Shown: positions 34,297 through 44,249 of the stretch, in pieces
How positions within the stretch are numbered: position 1 is the first letter of the stretch
Layout of the letters: each line of letters begins with the position of its first letter
Source of the DNA: Arsenophonus endosymbiont of Aleurodicus dispersus
GTDB taxonomy: Bacteria; Pseudomonadota; Gammaproteobacteria; Enterobacterales; Enterobacteriaceae
Direction: 5' to 3'
Assembly (NCBI RefSeq): GCF_900343015.1
Contig: NZ_LR025108.1
Span: forward strand, 186,001-250,000
DNA length: 64,000 nt
Program-made: the position numbers and the translations under genes
Notes under the pieces: model-generated
Told to the model about the DNA's origin: nothing
The model's database searches: none
The model's input: the letters and a program-made list of their open reading frames with translations, nothing else

Positions 34297-34593
34297 ATGG
34301 CGCTTACAAAAAATAAAATATCAGAAAGTATGTTCGAAACACTAGGTATAAGTAAACGTGATGCTAAAGACTTAGTTAAATTTTTATTTGAAGAAATTAT
34401 TCGTTCATTAGAAAATGGGAAGCAGGTAAAACTTTCAGGTTTTGGTAATTTTGATCTGCGTAATAAAAGTGAACGCCCGGGTAGAAATCCAAAGACTGGA
34501 GAATATATTCCTATTACTGCTCGTCGAGTAGTTACTTTTCGACCAGGGCAAAAGTTAAAAGTCCTAGTTAAAAAGATAAAGACTCATAAATAA
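34297..34593 (+). CDS. ihfA: Integration host factor alpha subunit
   Basis: IhfA pairs with IhfB to bend DNA at specific sites, shaping the nucleoid and assisting replication initiation and some promoters. The 98 residues include the arm motif [12 protein letters not shown], in which the proline that intercalates into DNA lies, and [12 protein letters not shown]. The start codon is 4 bases after pheT, so translation is probably coupled. IHF is one of few nucleoid proteins kept in reduced symbionts. Confidence 0.97.
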   Translation: MALTKNKISESMFETLGISKRDAKDLVKFLFEEIIRSLENGKQVKLSGFGNFDLRNKSERPGRNPKTGEYIPITARRVVTFRPGQKLKVLVKKIKTHK

Positions 34594-36110
34594 TGAATTA
34601 TTTTTCTAAAATAGCTGTTTTATCTACATCTACTTTAATATCAATATAAATATAAAAAATTATTGCTATTTTTATCAAAAAATAAGCAATAATTATGTTA
34701 TCAATTTAGTTGTCAGTATACAATACCTTTTTTAGTTAAAAGAGGGTATGCATATAATATATATGGCTTCAGGAATTTTTTCTTAAGTTATTACCACCTA
34801 CATAGATTTACACATGATCTCCTTGTTAGCTGATCATATATAGTTCTGTGATACTTAAATTGTTCATAACTTAAATTGTTCATACCGGTGGTATAAAGTA
34901 ATTAACCCTAAAAACAAAAGCAATTATTCCGGTACATTATGAAATAAAAAATATTTTCTTAATTTAAAATTAGACTCATAACGTAGGTATTCACTATAAT
35001 TAGTAAGAGCCCCGTCATTTTTTATTTCATGTGATTTAAAATATCAATTGTGCTGATGGTGACTTAGTTGCTACTTATTATAATGATTTCGTCACAAGTA
35101 TTCGATGTTTAAAATTTAATTGTTTATATTTAGATTTCTTCAATCGACAAATACAAGGCCGTAACCAGCACAGGGTTGTTGTGGATTTTACTTTATTATA
35201 TTCATGCGGTAATGGTTATTGTTCAACTAAAAAAGTTAGCACAAGCTTATTCTTGACAAGCTATTGAATGTGCTTAATTATCCTTATTTACATGCCAATA
35301 ATTTTTTTATGATTATAACCGCTGCCTGTAGTATTAATAGTGATATGCTGAAAAGAGGATAATATTCGTACAGTCTGCATTTACTATGTGGTTTATACAT
35401 ATAAATATTATCTATATCTATTATCTACCTAATTTTTAATAGAACTCGAATATCTTGTGTTCATTGCTACTATTCACTAATATGCGTGTTCAATATGTTG
35501 AACACGTTATTGATGCTATCAATAACATTTTTTCGGAGCTAAGCTAGTCTTTTTTCAAAAAAAATTAGAAGAAATAAAAAATTTTTCTATCTTTGTAGAA
35601 AATAATTAATACCATATAGACATATGACATATGAGATGCTACAGTTTCATGAACGTAGTTTATTTTTTGCTTAAGGCAACCTCTTTTTGCCTGTATAGAG
35701 CTGAATATAGTTTAATTTATTGGTCTAAATCTATCTGCTGCGGAAGTTAATAACTTAGTACGAGTGGTAACCAAAGACCTTGTCCAATGGAGTACCACTA
35801 GAAAAATCACATGGTAAATTAACTGATACACTGGTTTCTAATAAGTAGTTGCAAATAGTTTGTAGTCAAGGTGTGCTTGAGATACTAACAACTTAAGTTT
35901 AGATCTATCTAGTTTATACGTTGATGAATAGGCTACTATGATATTTATAACTTTAATATTAGTTCTTATTCTAGTTCAGTATTTTATTAATGAGACCAGT
36001 TTTGGCAAATAGTTTCCATAATAAAATTAATAATTACAATTATAAGCATTCGTTAATGATGATATTTATTGTACTTTCAGATAATAATTAATGTCTAAGA
36101 ATTAATTGGA
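34594..36110. other. Decayed region between ihfA and the regulator gene
   Basis: About 1.5 kb. E. coli has btuC here, but I find no resemblance to it. A few frame fragments look once-coding: LNYPYLHANNFFMIITAACS near 35270-35335 and RVQYVEHVIDAINNIFSEL near 35485-35540, both plus strand. I cannot assign them. A long hairpin (34658-34694) follows ihfA, and a perfect inverted repeat lies at 35485-35506. Confidence 0.45.
34658..34694 (+). terminator. Long hairpin downstream of ihfA (possible terminator)
   Basis: AATTATTGCT pairs with AGCAATAATT, continuing inward with ATTTTT/AAAAAT past a single bulged base, to give a stem of about 16 pairs. It lies 65 bases beyond ihfA. No T-run follows, so it may act as an RNA-stabilising 3' hairpin rather than an intrinsic terminator. 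Confidence 0.4.
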
Positions 36111-36473
36111 TTAGTTCATGAATTGATTGAAGTCTGGTAACTGCCCATTTTGGCGAAATTTAGCAGGTGTAGTATTAAAATGTTTTTTAAAAACGCGGGT
36201 GAAAGTAGCTTGGGAACTAAACCCGTATTTTAGAGCTATATCTAAAATAGGAGATTGACCTTCCTGTAATAACCTAGCCGCTTCAAGCAAACGACGTTTA
36301 CGTACATATTCACCCAATGTACAACCTTTTAATTGTTTAAATATCCGTTGTAAATGCCATTTAGAATAACCACTTTTATTAGCAATTTTATCAATCTTAA
36401 TGCCTTCATTTAGTTGCAATTGGCTTTCTAACCAATTAACAATATCATTGATTACATTTTCCGACATGTTCAT
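36111..36473 (-). CDS. AraC-family transcriptional activator, MarA/SoxS/Rob subgroup
   Basis: The 120-residue protein is a lone AraC DNA-binding domain with two helix-turn-helix units. The first is close to SGYSKWHLQRIFK, the subgroup signature; the second includes DIALKYGFSSQATFTRVFKKHF. Size and sequence place it with MarA, SoxS, RamA and the N-terminal half of Rob, which activate stress and drug-efflux genes, but I cannot choose one. Providencia AarP is another small member. It has no ligand-binding domain, so its level would set its activity. It stands alone between decayed DNA and manXYZ and has an ATG start with GAAGATGAAC just upstream. An intact specific activator is surprising where crp and spoT are lost. 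Confidence 0.88.
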   Translation of the reverse strand: MNMSENVINDIVNWLESQLQLNEGIKIDKIANKSGYSKWHLQRIFKQLKGCTLGEYVRKRRLLEAARLLQEGQSPILDIALKYGFSSQATFTRVFKKHFNTTPAKFRQNGQLPDFNQFMN

Positions 36474-36984
36474 CTTCCAAAATCAGTAGGTAAATAGCCT
36501 AGCTGTAAAGACTTATTCATTTATTTATAAGTTCTATTATATAATTTTTGATATTGATAAATAGGCAAAAAATGCTTTTTTATATTAATAATCATAATGA
36601 TTATTAATATAATATAATATATTATATATATAATAATTTAACAAAGTATCCTATTGTTTTGTAAACAACAAGAATATTGAAATTTTTTCAATTAATAAAT
36701 TTTATTAGCAATGGTAAAAATTATTTATATTTTTTTGCTAAATCATCAAATCTTTTAACAGCAATAAAATTTGGTGGGATAAAATTACTATAAATATTAC
36801 ATCTTTGGATAAAAAATAAATGTTAAATAAAAAGAAATAATATATGTTATCATTAATAAATAAGTATATTAAAAATATATGAGCAAAAAATCAAATTAAT
36901 TATTCTTCTACTATAAAGATAAAATAAAATCCTGGAGGTTAAGGTTATAAACTCTCGCAATTTAAAATTAATATATTTAGTGGT
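36474..36984. other. Intergenic region downstream of manZ
   Basis: About 510 bases, extremely AT-rich, with runs of alternating TA near 36590-36640. No relic or clear terminator for manXYZ is recognised. Confidence 0.4.
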
Positions 36985-37842
36985 TTAGCCTAAAACTCCA
37001 GCCCAGTAGCCAACAATACCTAGAATAAATAACCCAATAATAATACATAATGGATTAATCTTACGGCGCAACAACCACATACAGCAAAAAGTTAGTAATA
37101 ATGGCACTAAACCAGGCATTAATTGATTGAGAATAGTTTGTACAGTAGTAATTACCACTTCACCAGTAGTGATATTTTTTATCTCTGATACAACCAAAAG
37201 GATATTAACATTAGTCCACTTATTTACTAATCCGCCCATAAAAAATAGACCTAGGATAGAAGTACCTTCGATCATTTTTTGTAAAAAGCTACCAACCATG
37301 TCATGAACTATATCTAGCCCTTTTTTATAGCCATAGGTAACACCGTAATAACGGGTTAGTAAACGAACTAAATTAAATAAAATAAAAAATAGTAGAGGTC
37401 CTAGTAAACTACCTGAAATTGCCATTACGGCTCCTAAAGCAGCAAATACTGGACGCACTGTGCCCCAAAAAATATGGTCACCAACGCCAGCTAAAGGTCC
37501 CATTAAACCTACTTTTATACCATTAATTGCACAATCATCGATATCTGCACCATTAGCTATTTGTTCCTCCATCGCTATGGTGACACCTAAAATAGGGGCT
37601 GCAACATAAGGATGGGTATTAAAAAACTCAAGATGGCGTTTAATGGCTTGTTTACGTTCTTCACTGTTTTCAGGATATAAACGGTGGATCACTGGAATCA
37701 ATGAAAAACAAAATCCAAGTGCTTGCATACGTTCAAAGTTCCACGATCCCTGAAAAAGATTAGAACGTAAAAAAACTCCTATAATATCACCAACAGTAAG
37801 CTTTTTTTGTTTTGTTTGGTTTGCTGAAGTGGTATATTCCAT
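36985..37842 (-). CDS. manZ: PTS mannose/glucose-type transporter subunit IID
   Basis: ManZ is the IID membrane component that with ManY forms the transport channel for mannose, glucose and related sugars. The 285 residues agree with E. coli ManZ. The family motif NFERMQALGFCFSLIPVI and the GPLAGVGDHIFWGTVRPV region are present, and the C-terminal membrane segments end in GIVGYWAGVLG. It is the last gene of manXYZ, 15 bases from manY. Confidence 0.97.
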   Translation of the reverse strand: MEYTTSANQTKQKKLTVGDIIGVFLRSNLFQGSWNFERMQALGFCFSLIPVIHRLYPENSEERKQAIKRHLEFFNTHPYVAAPILGVTIAMEEQIANGADIDDCAINGIKVGLMGPLAGVGDHIFWGTVRPVFAALGAVMAISGSLLGPLLFFILFNLVRLLTRYYGVTYGYKKGLDIVHDMVGSFLQKMIEGTSILGLFFMGGLVNKWTNVNILLVVSEIKNITTGEVVITTVQTILNQLMPGLVPLLLTFCCMWLLRRKINPLCIIIGLFILGIVGYWAGVLG

Positions 37843-37857
37843 TATTCAATTCCTTAA

Positions 37858-38652
37858 TTAATCTAATTCATTATCTAAGTCACTATTGCTATGATTTGTA
37901 GAAACATCAACTTTTGATTGGTTGTATTTAGGACTTAGTTGAATATATAAAATAGAGATCATAATAGCAATAAGACCAAGCGCCACTAAGTTAAAATTGG
38001 TAGCAGTTACAAAGCCCAAGTAGAAGAATGGCATAAGATAACCTACACGGATAATATTGATTACCATAGCGTAACCAACAACTACAATCATACCGACAGC
38101 AATATTTAATCCTTTAGTGACAACCTCTGGAATTAAATACAGTAGGTGTTGGATTTCTGAAGTGCCTACAGAGATAGCAACAATTAAAGATGGAATAGCA
38201 ATACGCATAGACTGTAATAACATGGCTAAGATATGAATGATAGTTAATGCACGTAAATTAGCAGATACAGCAGCACGATCAGATGCGTGTTGAAAAGCAA
38301 CAGTTATTGTACGAACAATAACTGTTAATACTTGTCCTGCGGCAGCTAAAAGAATGGCAAGAGCAATACTAGTACCTATACCTTGCCCACCAGCAATAAC
38401 CATAATAGTAGCAATAATTGAAGCTAGAGCAGCATCAGGTGCCATGGAAGCGCCGATATTCATCCAGCCGAGTACAATCATTTCAAGGGTTCCGCCAATA
38501 ATTATCCCTTTTTTTACATCACCTAGTACAAGTCCAATTAATGTACAAGCAATTAAAGGACGATGAAATTGGAATTCATCTAGAACAGAACCCATCCCTG
38601 AAATACAGGAAACAATGAAAACGAGTATGATTTTAACAACAGTAAGTTCCAT
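37858..38652 (-). CDS. manY: PTS mannose/glucose-type transporter subunit IIC
   Basis: ManY is the IIC permease subunit. Its 264 residues form a mostly hydrophobic protein with several membrane helices and the conserved GGTLEMIVLGWMNIGASMAPD segment. The charged C-terminal tail (VDVSTNHSNSDLDNELD) is typical of a cytoplasmic end. It sits between manX and manZ in one operon. I see no damage in the frame. Confidence 0.97.
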   Translation of the reverse strand: MELTVVKIILVFIVSCISGMGSVLDEFQFHRPLIACTLIGLVLGDVKKGIIIGGTLEMIVLGWMNIGASMAPDAALASIIATIMVIAGGQGIGTSIALAILLAAAGQVLTVIVRTITVAFQHASDRAAVSANLRALTIIHILAMLLQSMRIAIPSLIVAISVGTSEIQHLLYLIPEVVTKGLNIAVGMIVVVGYAMVINIIRVGYLMPFFYLGFVTATNFNLVALGLIAIMISILYIQLSPKYNQSKVDVSTNHSNSDLDNELD

Positions 38653-38725
38653 TTATTGTCTCCTGTAATCAACAAAATTGGTAAATCTATTTTAAAGTCT
38701 TGAACGGATAACTAAACCAGAAAAC

Positions 38726-39694
38726 TCATTTTTTTACTTTTTTGATAAGAGTTAACATATCTAGTTTACTGTCACTAGAAACTTTACGCACTTCAAGCTC
38801 AATGCCTCGTTTAGATAATTGATTAAAAGCATCAATATCTTCATTATCGATCGAAATAGCATTATTAACTTGTGTTTTACCATTACAGTAAGCCATGCCA
38901 CCAATATTAACAGATTTTATTTTGATACCTCCGTCTACGACATGTAGAACGTCTGTTGGATTGGTAAATAAAAGCATAACACGTTCACCAGAATACTTAG
39001 GATTATTAAGTACACGAATACATTTTTCTATGTTAACAACATGCGCAATAACACCCGGAGGTGCAACTTGTTTTAATAAATTTGAACGAACATGATCTTT
39101 AGCAACTTCATCACTTACCACGATAATACGCTTAACGTTGGTCTCTTTAGTCCAACGAGTAGCTACTTGACCATGAATTAAACGATCATCAATACGTGCA
39201 AGGGCAATAACCATATTGCCTTGTGTAGGTGAATTTGCTACCTGTAATAGGGAAGTTGGCGGAAAGTTATTTTGCTTTTTATTGATAATATGCTGACTAT
39301 TGAGCGCTTTAATTTCGCGGCGGCCCATTTCAATAGCAGTGCTAACTAATTCATTAAAAGTCGGCTCATCATCACGATATAGTAACGTAGCAACTAACAT
39401 CGGGACATTAACACCGGTAACTATATCATATTTATCCTTATCTTTACTTTCTATAATTTGATTAGCAGCGTTAAATGGACTGCCTCCCCACATATCTACT
39501 AAAAATAACACCCCTTGAGAAACATCAAACTCATTAAGCTTCTTATTATATTTTTCAATTAATGTATCAGCGTTTTCACCTGGAACAAAATCAATAGAAG
39601 CGATATTTTTTTGTTTGCCAATTAACATTTCAGTGGTCATTAGCAACTGTTTTGCAGCAAATCCATGAGTGATAATTATAATAGCTACACTCAC
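38726..39694 (-). CDS. manX: PTS mannose/glucose-type transporter subunit IIAB
   Basis: ManX is the fused IIA-IIB phosphotransfer protein. Its IIA domain (about 1-130) accepts phosphate from HPr on His10 (ITHGFAA), and its IIB domain (about 160-322) on His174 (DDRLIHGQVATRW). An interdomain linker rich in Asn/Ser/Pro replaces the Ala/Pro-rich linker of E. coli; total length is 322 against 323. All catalytic residues are in place. In E. coli the operon is under CRP and Mlc control; with crp lost here, expression is probably constitutive. It would supply phosphorylated hexose from host fluid. Confidence 0.97.
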   Translation of the reverse strand: MSVAIIIITHGFAAKQLLMTTEMLIGKQKNIASIDFVPGENADTLIEKYNKKLNEFDVSQGVLFLVDMWGGSPFNAANQIIESKDKDKYDIVTGVNVPMLVATLLYRDDEPTFNELVSTAIEMGRREIKALNSQHIINKKQNNFPPTSLLQVANSPTQGNMVIALARIDDRLIHGQVATRWTKETNVKRIIVVSDEVAKDHVRSNLLKQVAPPGVIAHVVNIEKCIRVLNNPKYSGERVMLLFTNPTDVLHVVDGGIKIKSVNIGGMAYCNGKTQVNNAISIDNEDIDAFNQLSKRGIELEVRKVSSDSKLDMLTLIKKVKK

Positions 39695-40049
39695 TACTTT
39701 TCCCCTTAATAAGTAAATTTAATAATAAAAATAATCGTTAAAGTTCATCCGTTGATAGATGAATAGTTTTTCATATTATGAAGCATTCACCATAATTGAA
39801 ACTAATTAATTACTTTTATATATTATCATTTAAATATGAGAAAAATATGCGGCTAATAAGAAAATGTAAAATACATCTAAATATATTTAGAAAAAGATAA
39901 ATTTCATCAATTAATTTAATTATAGTCGTTATTATCTTGTATGAAATAATAATAAAATATAATTTTTTATTATACAGATATAAACTATCCTTTACTAAAG
40001 GATAGTTTAAAAATTAATTGAATAATTTAATATAAAATTAAAGGAATAT
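39695..40049. other. Upstream region of manXYZ
   Basis: About 350 bases. It should carry the man promoter; I could not identify CRP-like or Mlc-like sites. A perfect 13-base inverted repeat at 39981-40009 (listed separately) is the only clear structure. Confidence 0.4.
39981..40009. repeat. Perfect 13-base inverted repeat upstream of manX
   Basis: TAAACTATCCTTT and AAAGGATAGTTTA flank a three-base ACT centre. No T-run follows on either strand, so it is not an obvious terminator. It lies between the sdaA relic and manX. It could be the decayed sdaA terminator, or an operator for the man genes. Confidence 0.6.
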
Positions 40050-40470
40050 ATTTTAATATGTATAATGAATCAATCGCATTAAGTTTAATACAAGAAACTT
40101 GAACTTGTTCTACAACTTAATCACAAATTATGCTCCATACTAATTTTATCTTAAATACAGACATACTTATTCTAGATTATCCACCATCCCCATTAATTAA
40201 GCTAACCCAGCAGCTGCTATTAAACATGCAAATGCTACTTTACCTTAGCACTTACTTCGGTACCTGATGCATTTGTAAATTAATAAAAATTGCTTCCTGA
40301 AAATAAAAAGTAACAACTATAAATAGCAGGTATAACCGGTTTTATATAGTTATTATAGTAAGAGCTACAATGATGCCTGCGGCATCATTATTATTGTGTG
40401 CGGTTATAGCACCCATAACGGAAATTATATTAGTGTAAAGCAATTGCAATTAAACTATTAATCATCGTGT
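40050..40470 (-). pseudogene. sdaA: sdaA relic (L-serine dehydratase)
   Basis: On the minus strand the region around 40080-40250 reads VAFACLIAAAGLA, a stop, LMG, and further on VEQVQVSCIKLNAID. These match VGVACSMAAAGLAELLGG and VAGQVQVPCIERNAIAS of E. coli SdaA, which surround conserved cysteines of the iron-sulfur cluster. Upstream pieces resemble the AAG-T-AP core and NASISGAEV. Stops and frame changes are frequent. The place between pabB and manX is where E. coli has sdaA. SdaB cannot be excluded, but position favours sdaA. Confidence 0.8.
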
Positions 40471-40634
40471 TTACAAGCGCAAAAAAGAAAAAAATTAACT
40501 ATCATGATAGCGTAAGTTATTAATTTTTTAGTAAAAAAATATATAATAGCACGGTAGCCCTTTTTGTGCTATAAACATTAACATATTAAGTTGTGCCATG
40601 AGAAAAATAAAATAAATTAATATATTTATTAATG

Positions 40635-41990
40635 TTAATTATTTTCTAATACAGGTAATATTCTACTCAGTTTATCAAAAATCTCTTGATACTCTTTTTC
40701 TGCTGTACTATCTACCACAATTCCTCCGCCTGCCCAGCAATAAAGATATTCATTTTCAGTTAATAAGGTACGTATGTTGATGTTAGTATCCATCGTACGG
40801 CAGAAACTAATATAACCAATCGCTCCGCAGTAGCTATGACGACGATGAGGTTCAAGTTCATCAATAATTTCCATTGAACGTATTTTGGGTGCGCCGGTAA
40901 TCGAGCCCCCTGGAAAGCAAGCTCTTAATAGATCAGTAGCATGGTAGTGAGATGGTAACTGTGCAACAATCGTGCTGACTAAATGATGAATAGCTAGAAA
41001 AGATTCTACTCCACACAGTTCTGGAACCATGATTGTTCCTGGTATTGCTACTTTACCAATATCATTGCGTAATAAATCAACTATCATTACGTTTTCAGCA
41101 CGATCTTTAGTTGATGATTGTAACCGTTTTATCTGTTCTTGATCTTCTTGGGCATCTTTCAGCCTAGGTAATGTGCCTTTAATTGGACGAGTTTGAATTG
41201 AATCGTTGTGAAGCCAAAGAAAACGTTCTGGTGATACACTAATTACACAATTTTGTTCTAAACGAATAAAGGCAGAAAAAGGAGCATGATTATTTTGATT
41301 AAGTTTAAGAAATGCATCCCATTCATTACCTTGATATTTAGCTTTAAAACGTTGCGCTAAATTAATTTGGTAACAATCACCCTCGCGTAAATATTGATGA
41401 ATTTGACTAATTTTATGGTGATATTGCTGTTTTGACATGTTACTTTGAAATGATTCACACATTTTAAACTCTTTAGTTGGTGTTTTAATTTGATTTTCTA
41501 ACCAAAACAAGCGTTTTTTAACATTTTGATAACTCAGCAAAGTTACTATTTTTTTATGATGATCAACAATTAATGCCCAAAGGTAAACACCTATTGCCAT
41601 ATCAGGAAAGCTTAATTCTTTCTCAGCCTGTTCGGGTAAAATTTCTGTTCGTCTGGCTAAATCATAGCCCCATATGCCTAAAGCACCACCTTGGAAAGGT
41701 AGATCACTATTTACTTCAAAAACTAAATTTAAATATTTAAGTTCATTTTTTAATAGCTCAAAAGGATCAAGCTTTGATCTAATTTTTTCATTTTTACGGT
41801 TAATTTGCGTTACATTGTTTCTCGTTTCCAACGTAGTTATTGGGTCAGCGACAATAATATCAAAACGATTATATCGGTGAATAGCATTACCTGAATATAA
41901 TAACATCGCCCATGGCTGGCTAGCTATAGCATTAAAATAATTTAAAGCTACACCTAATGAATAAGTTAATTTGATTGTTTGGATGCTCAT
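40635..41990 (-). CDS. pabB: Aminodeoxychorismate synthase component I
   Basis: PabB aminates chorismate to 4-amino-4-deoxychorismate, using ammonia from PabA, on the path to p-aminobenzoate and folate. The 451 residues match E. coli PabB (453). The chorismate-binding domain fills the C-terminal two thirds: YQINLAQRF, SPERFL, IKGTLPR (with the conserved lysine of the PIKGT motif), GSITGAPK and YCGAIGYIS. The N-terminal domain is complete. With pabA this leaves a working pABA branch; pabC is not in the window. nudL, which follows pabB in E. coli, is not seen. Confidence 0.95.
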   Translation of the reverse strand: MSIQTIKLTYSLGVALNYFNAIASQPWAMLLYSGNAIHRYNRFDIIVADPITTLETRNNVTQINRKNEKIRSKLDPFELLKNELKYLNLVFEVNSDLPFQGGALGIWGYDLARRTEILPEQAEKELSFPDMAIGVYLWALIVDHHKKIVTLLSYQNVKKRLFWLENQIKTPTKEFKMCESFQSNMSKQQYHHKISQIHQYLREGDCYQINLAQRFKAKYQGNEWDAFLKLNQNNHAPFSAFIRLEQNCVISVSPERFLWLHNDSIQTRPIKGTLPRLKDAQEDQEQIKRLQSSTKDRAENVMIVDLLRNDIGKVAIPGTIMVPELCGVESFLAIHHLVSTIVAQLPSHYHATDLLRACFPGGSITGAPKIRSMEIIDELEPHRRHSYCGAIGYISFCRTMDTNINIRTLLTENEYLYCWAGGGIVVDSTAEKEYQEIFDKLSRILPVLENN

Positions 41991-43505
41991 ATTATTTATT
42001 TAAAATACAATAATGGTTATTAATTAATGATACTACCATATTTTTCATAAGCCAAACTATGCTAATGTTAATAATGATATTAAAAAATGTAAAACATCAT
42101 TGAAAAATAAATAGCTTAATATATGCCCACGTTAAATCATAAATAGTAACAAGAAGCTATTGAACTTATTAATTAATTGAGAGCTCAAGGGATGAGTAGT
42201 TGAGATTGCTTTATTCAATAACGAAATATGCGCAAAAGCAAACTATTAGCAACCTAAAGTAAGATAAATAACATTTTTACTTCATAGCATATTGTTAATA
42301 TTATTAATACTGTTTTATACATATAATTATACTTACTAATCTTAAAAAATTTTAAAAGAGTAAATGCAAAATTGATAAAGAGACTTTTTATGTTATTTAT
42401 TGTTAAATTAGAAACATTAGTATTTTAAAAAAATATCAGGGTATTGAAATTAATTAGTTAAGAATGGCTAAATTTAGCAATTGTAATAATTTACCCAAGT
42501 AGCAAATTAAAGCAAAAATACAAAATAATTTTATTCAAACATGCTGATTGTACTAGAATGAAGATGTAACTTTATATTATTTATATAATATTTTATATAG
42601 TTTTTTTTATTTAAAAAAATATTTTAGCCTAACTAATTTGATTAAATAACAGTATTTTTTATTTTAAATACAAAATATTTATTACTAGGATAAATACGTT
42701 GAGGCAATAAAATAAAATTATTATGTAATAATATACTAATTATTAACTATGTTACAAAAATAAACAGTAAAAAAATTAAATCAATAGCTGAATTTATAAT
42801 ATCTATTCAAAATAGATTTAGTTGCCATTATTATTTATATAATAATAATTTTTTAAAAAAGTTATTTTATAGTTTAATAAAAATCAATAAAATATATTAA
42901 GTATATTAAAAATTGATAATAAATAATGATTAATTTAAATTAAATTTAAGGAGATAGATCAATTTACTATAAAAAAAATTAATATTAGTTTAATATAGTA
43001 AATATTTTTTATAGATAGTTTAATTTATAATTAACAGCTAGCCATAAAATTACATTTTATTAAATCTCTATGATAAATTTTAATACACTTCTCTCTAGAT
43101 AAATTTACTAATACCTAGTATTAGAATTAACGATATATCTTTTAAATGCTATTATTAAACTATCCTAACTTGCAAATAAAGTTTATTTTAGGACTACTTT
43201 TATAAAAAACAGAGGACTAGGCACATTGCTATGCGATAGCATCAGTTATTAATAGATAGTTTTTAAGATGGGAATTAATAAAAAATTAATTTGCGTATTA
43301 GAGATTGATAATCCTATTTTTAATCCTTTTGATGAAATGGAGTGAAATAGTCTGAAAGACCTATAATACTTTGTATTATACCAAAATATACAAAAATTAA
43401 CATAATTGTAAAATTTGTTTACATGGAAATTGTTTGTAACGCGCTTATAATATTGCCTGTTCATGCCTGCGTTAGTTAGCAAACTAGTTGTAATCAGGAA
43501 ATTTC
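41991..43505. other. Gene-free region between pabB and proQ
   Basis: About 1.5 kb between divergent genes, among the most AT-rich parts of the window. I recognise no relic; yebR (msrC), expected upstream of proQ in E. coli, has left no trace I can see. A small GC-containing hairpin (TGCTAT GCG ATAGCA) lies at 43227-43241. A TATAAT at 43446-43451 may be the proQ -10 box, without a good -35. Confidence 0.45.
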
Positions 43506-44222
43506 ATGGAAAATCAACCTAAGTTAAATAATAGTAAAAAAATAATTGCTTTTTTGGCTAAACGTTTTCCTAACTGCTTTATTGCTGAAGGTGAAGCTCG
43601 TCCACTAAAGATTGGCATCTTTCAGGATATTCTAGATAAACTGACTGAAGATGATGGTATCAGTAAAACCCAATTGCGATATGCTTTGAGGATGTATACT
43701 TCTAGTTGTCGCTATCTATATGGTATCAAAGAAGGTGCTAAACGTATTGATTTAAGTGGTAATAATTGTGGTAATTTAAAATTAGATCATGTGGAGTATG
43801 CGCGTAAACAGGTAATGGATACAAAAGATCGTATTAAAGCTAAGCGAACAGAACAAAAATTAATAAAAGAAGAATTTAAACATAAGGAGCAGAAAATAGA
43901 TAAAAAAAAGATCTTCTTAAGAAGTTCTAGTAATATAAGCGAGCCTTCTTGCTCAAAGCCTAAAAAAATAAATAAAAAAAATAAACATTATTTTTATTCT
44001 AAAAATAAAGCTAACAAAACCCATAATAGTAAGAGAACTAATCTAGCGAAATTACAGTCGATAAAGGATATTTCTACCTTAAAAATTGGGCAAGAATTAA
44101 ATGTTATGGTTGGCCAAATTATTATAAATGCGTCAGTAGTTGATATAGCTAAAGATAGTGTTCGGGTACAATTACCAACTGGATTGGTAATGATTGTACG
44201 CACTGAGCATTTAAAGTTATGA
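43506..44222 (+). CDS. proQ: RNA chaperone ProQ
   Basis: ProQ is a FinO-domain RNA-binding protein that stabilises structured RNAs and supports sRNA regulation. The N-terminal FinO/ProQ domain (about 1-115) is well conserved: ENQPKLNNSKKIIAFLAKRF, GEARPLKIGIFQDI, and RYLYGIKEGAKRIDL. A highly basic linker (about 120-180) is followed by the C-terminal Tudor-like domain (LKIGQELNVMVG..RVQLPTGLVMIVRTEHLKL). At 238 residues it is slightly longer than E. coli (232). It heads the proQ-prc pair, of which prc is dead. Confidence 0.95.
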   Translation: MENQPKLNNSKKIIAFLAKRFPNCFIAEGEARPLKIGIFQDILDKLTEDDGISKTQLRYALRMYTSSCRYLYGIKEGAKRIDLSGNNCGNLKLDHVEYARKQVMDTKDRIKAKRTEQKLIKEEFKHKEQKIDKKKIFLRSSSNISEPSCSKPKKINKKNKHYFYSKNKANKTHNSKRTNLAKLQSIKDISTLKIGQELNVMVGQIIINASVVDIAKDSVRVQLPTGLVMIVRTEHLKL

Positions 44223-44249
44223 TACGGAGGCTAATCACAGCATAAATAA

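Noticed and set aside
43227-43241. Hairpin TGCTAT GCG ATAGCA as terminator or operator upstream of proQ
   Set aside because: Short, no T-run, and no known regulator site matches; too little to claim.
43249-43482. 77-codon minus-strand frame upstream of proQ
   Set aside because: Low-complexity Asn/Tyr/Phe-rich translation typical of AT-rich non-coding DNA, and it covers the likely proQ promoter.
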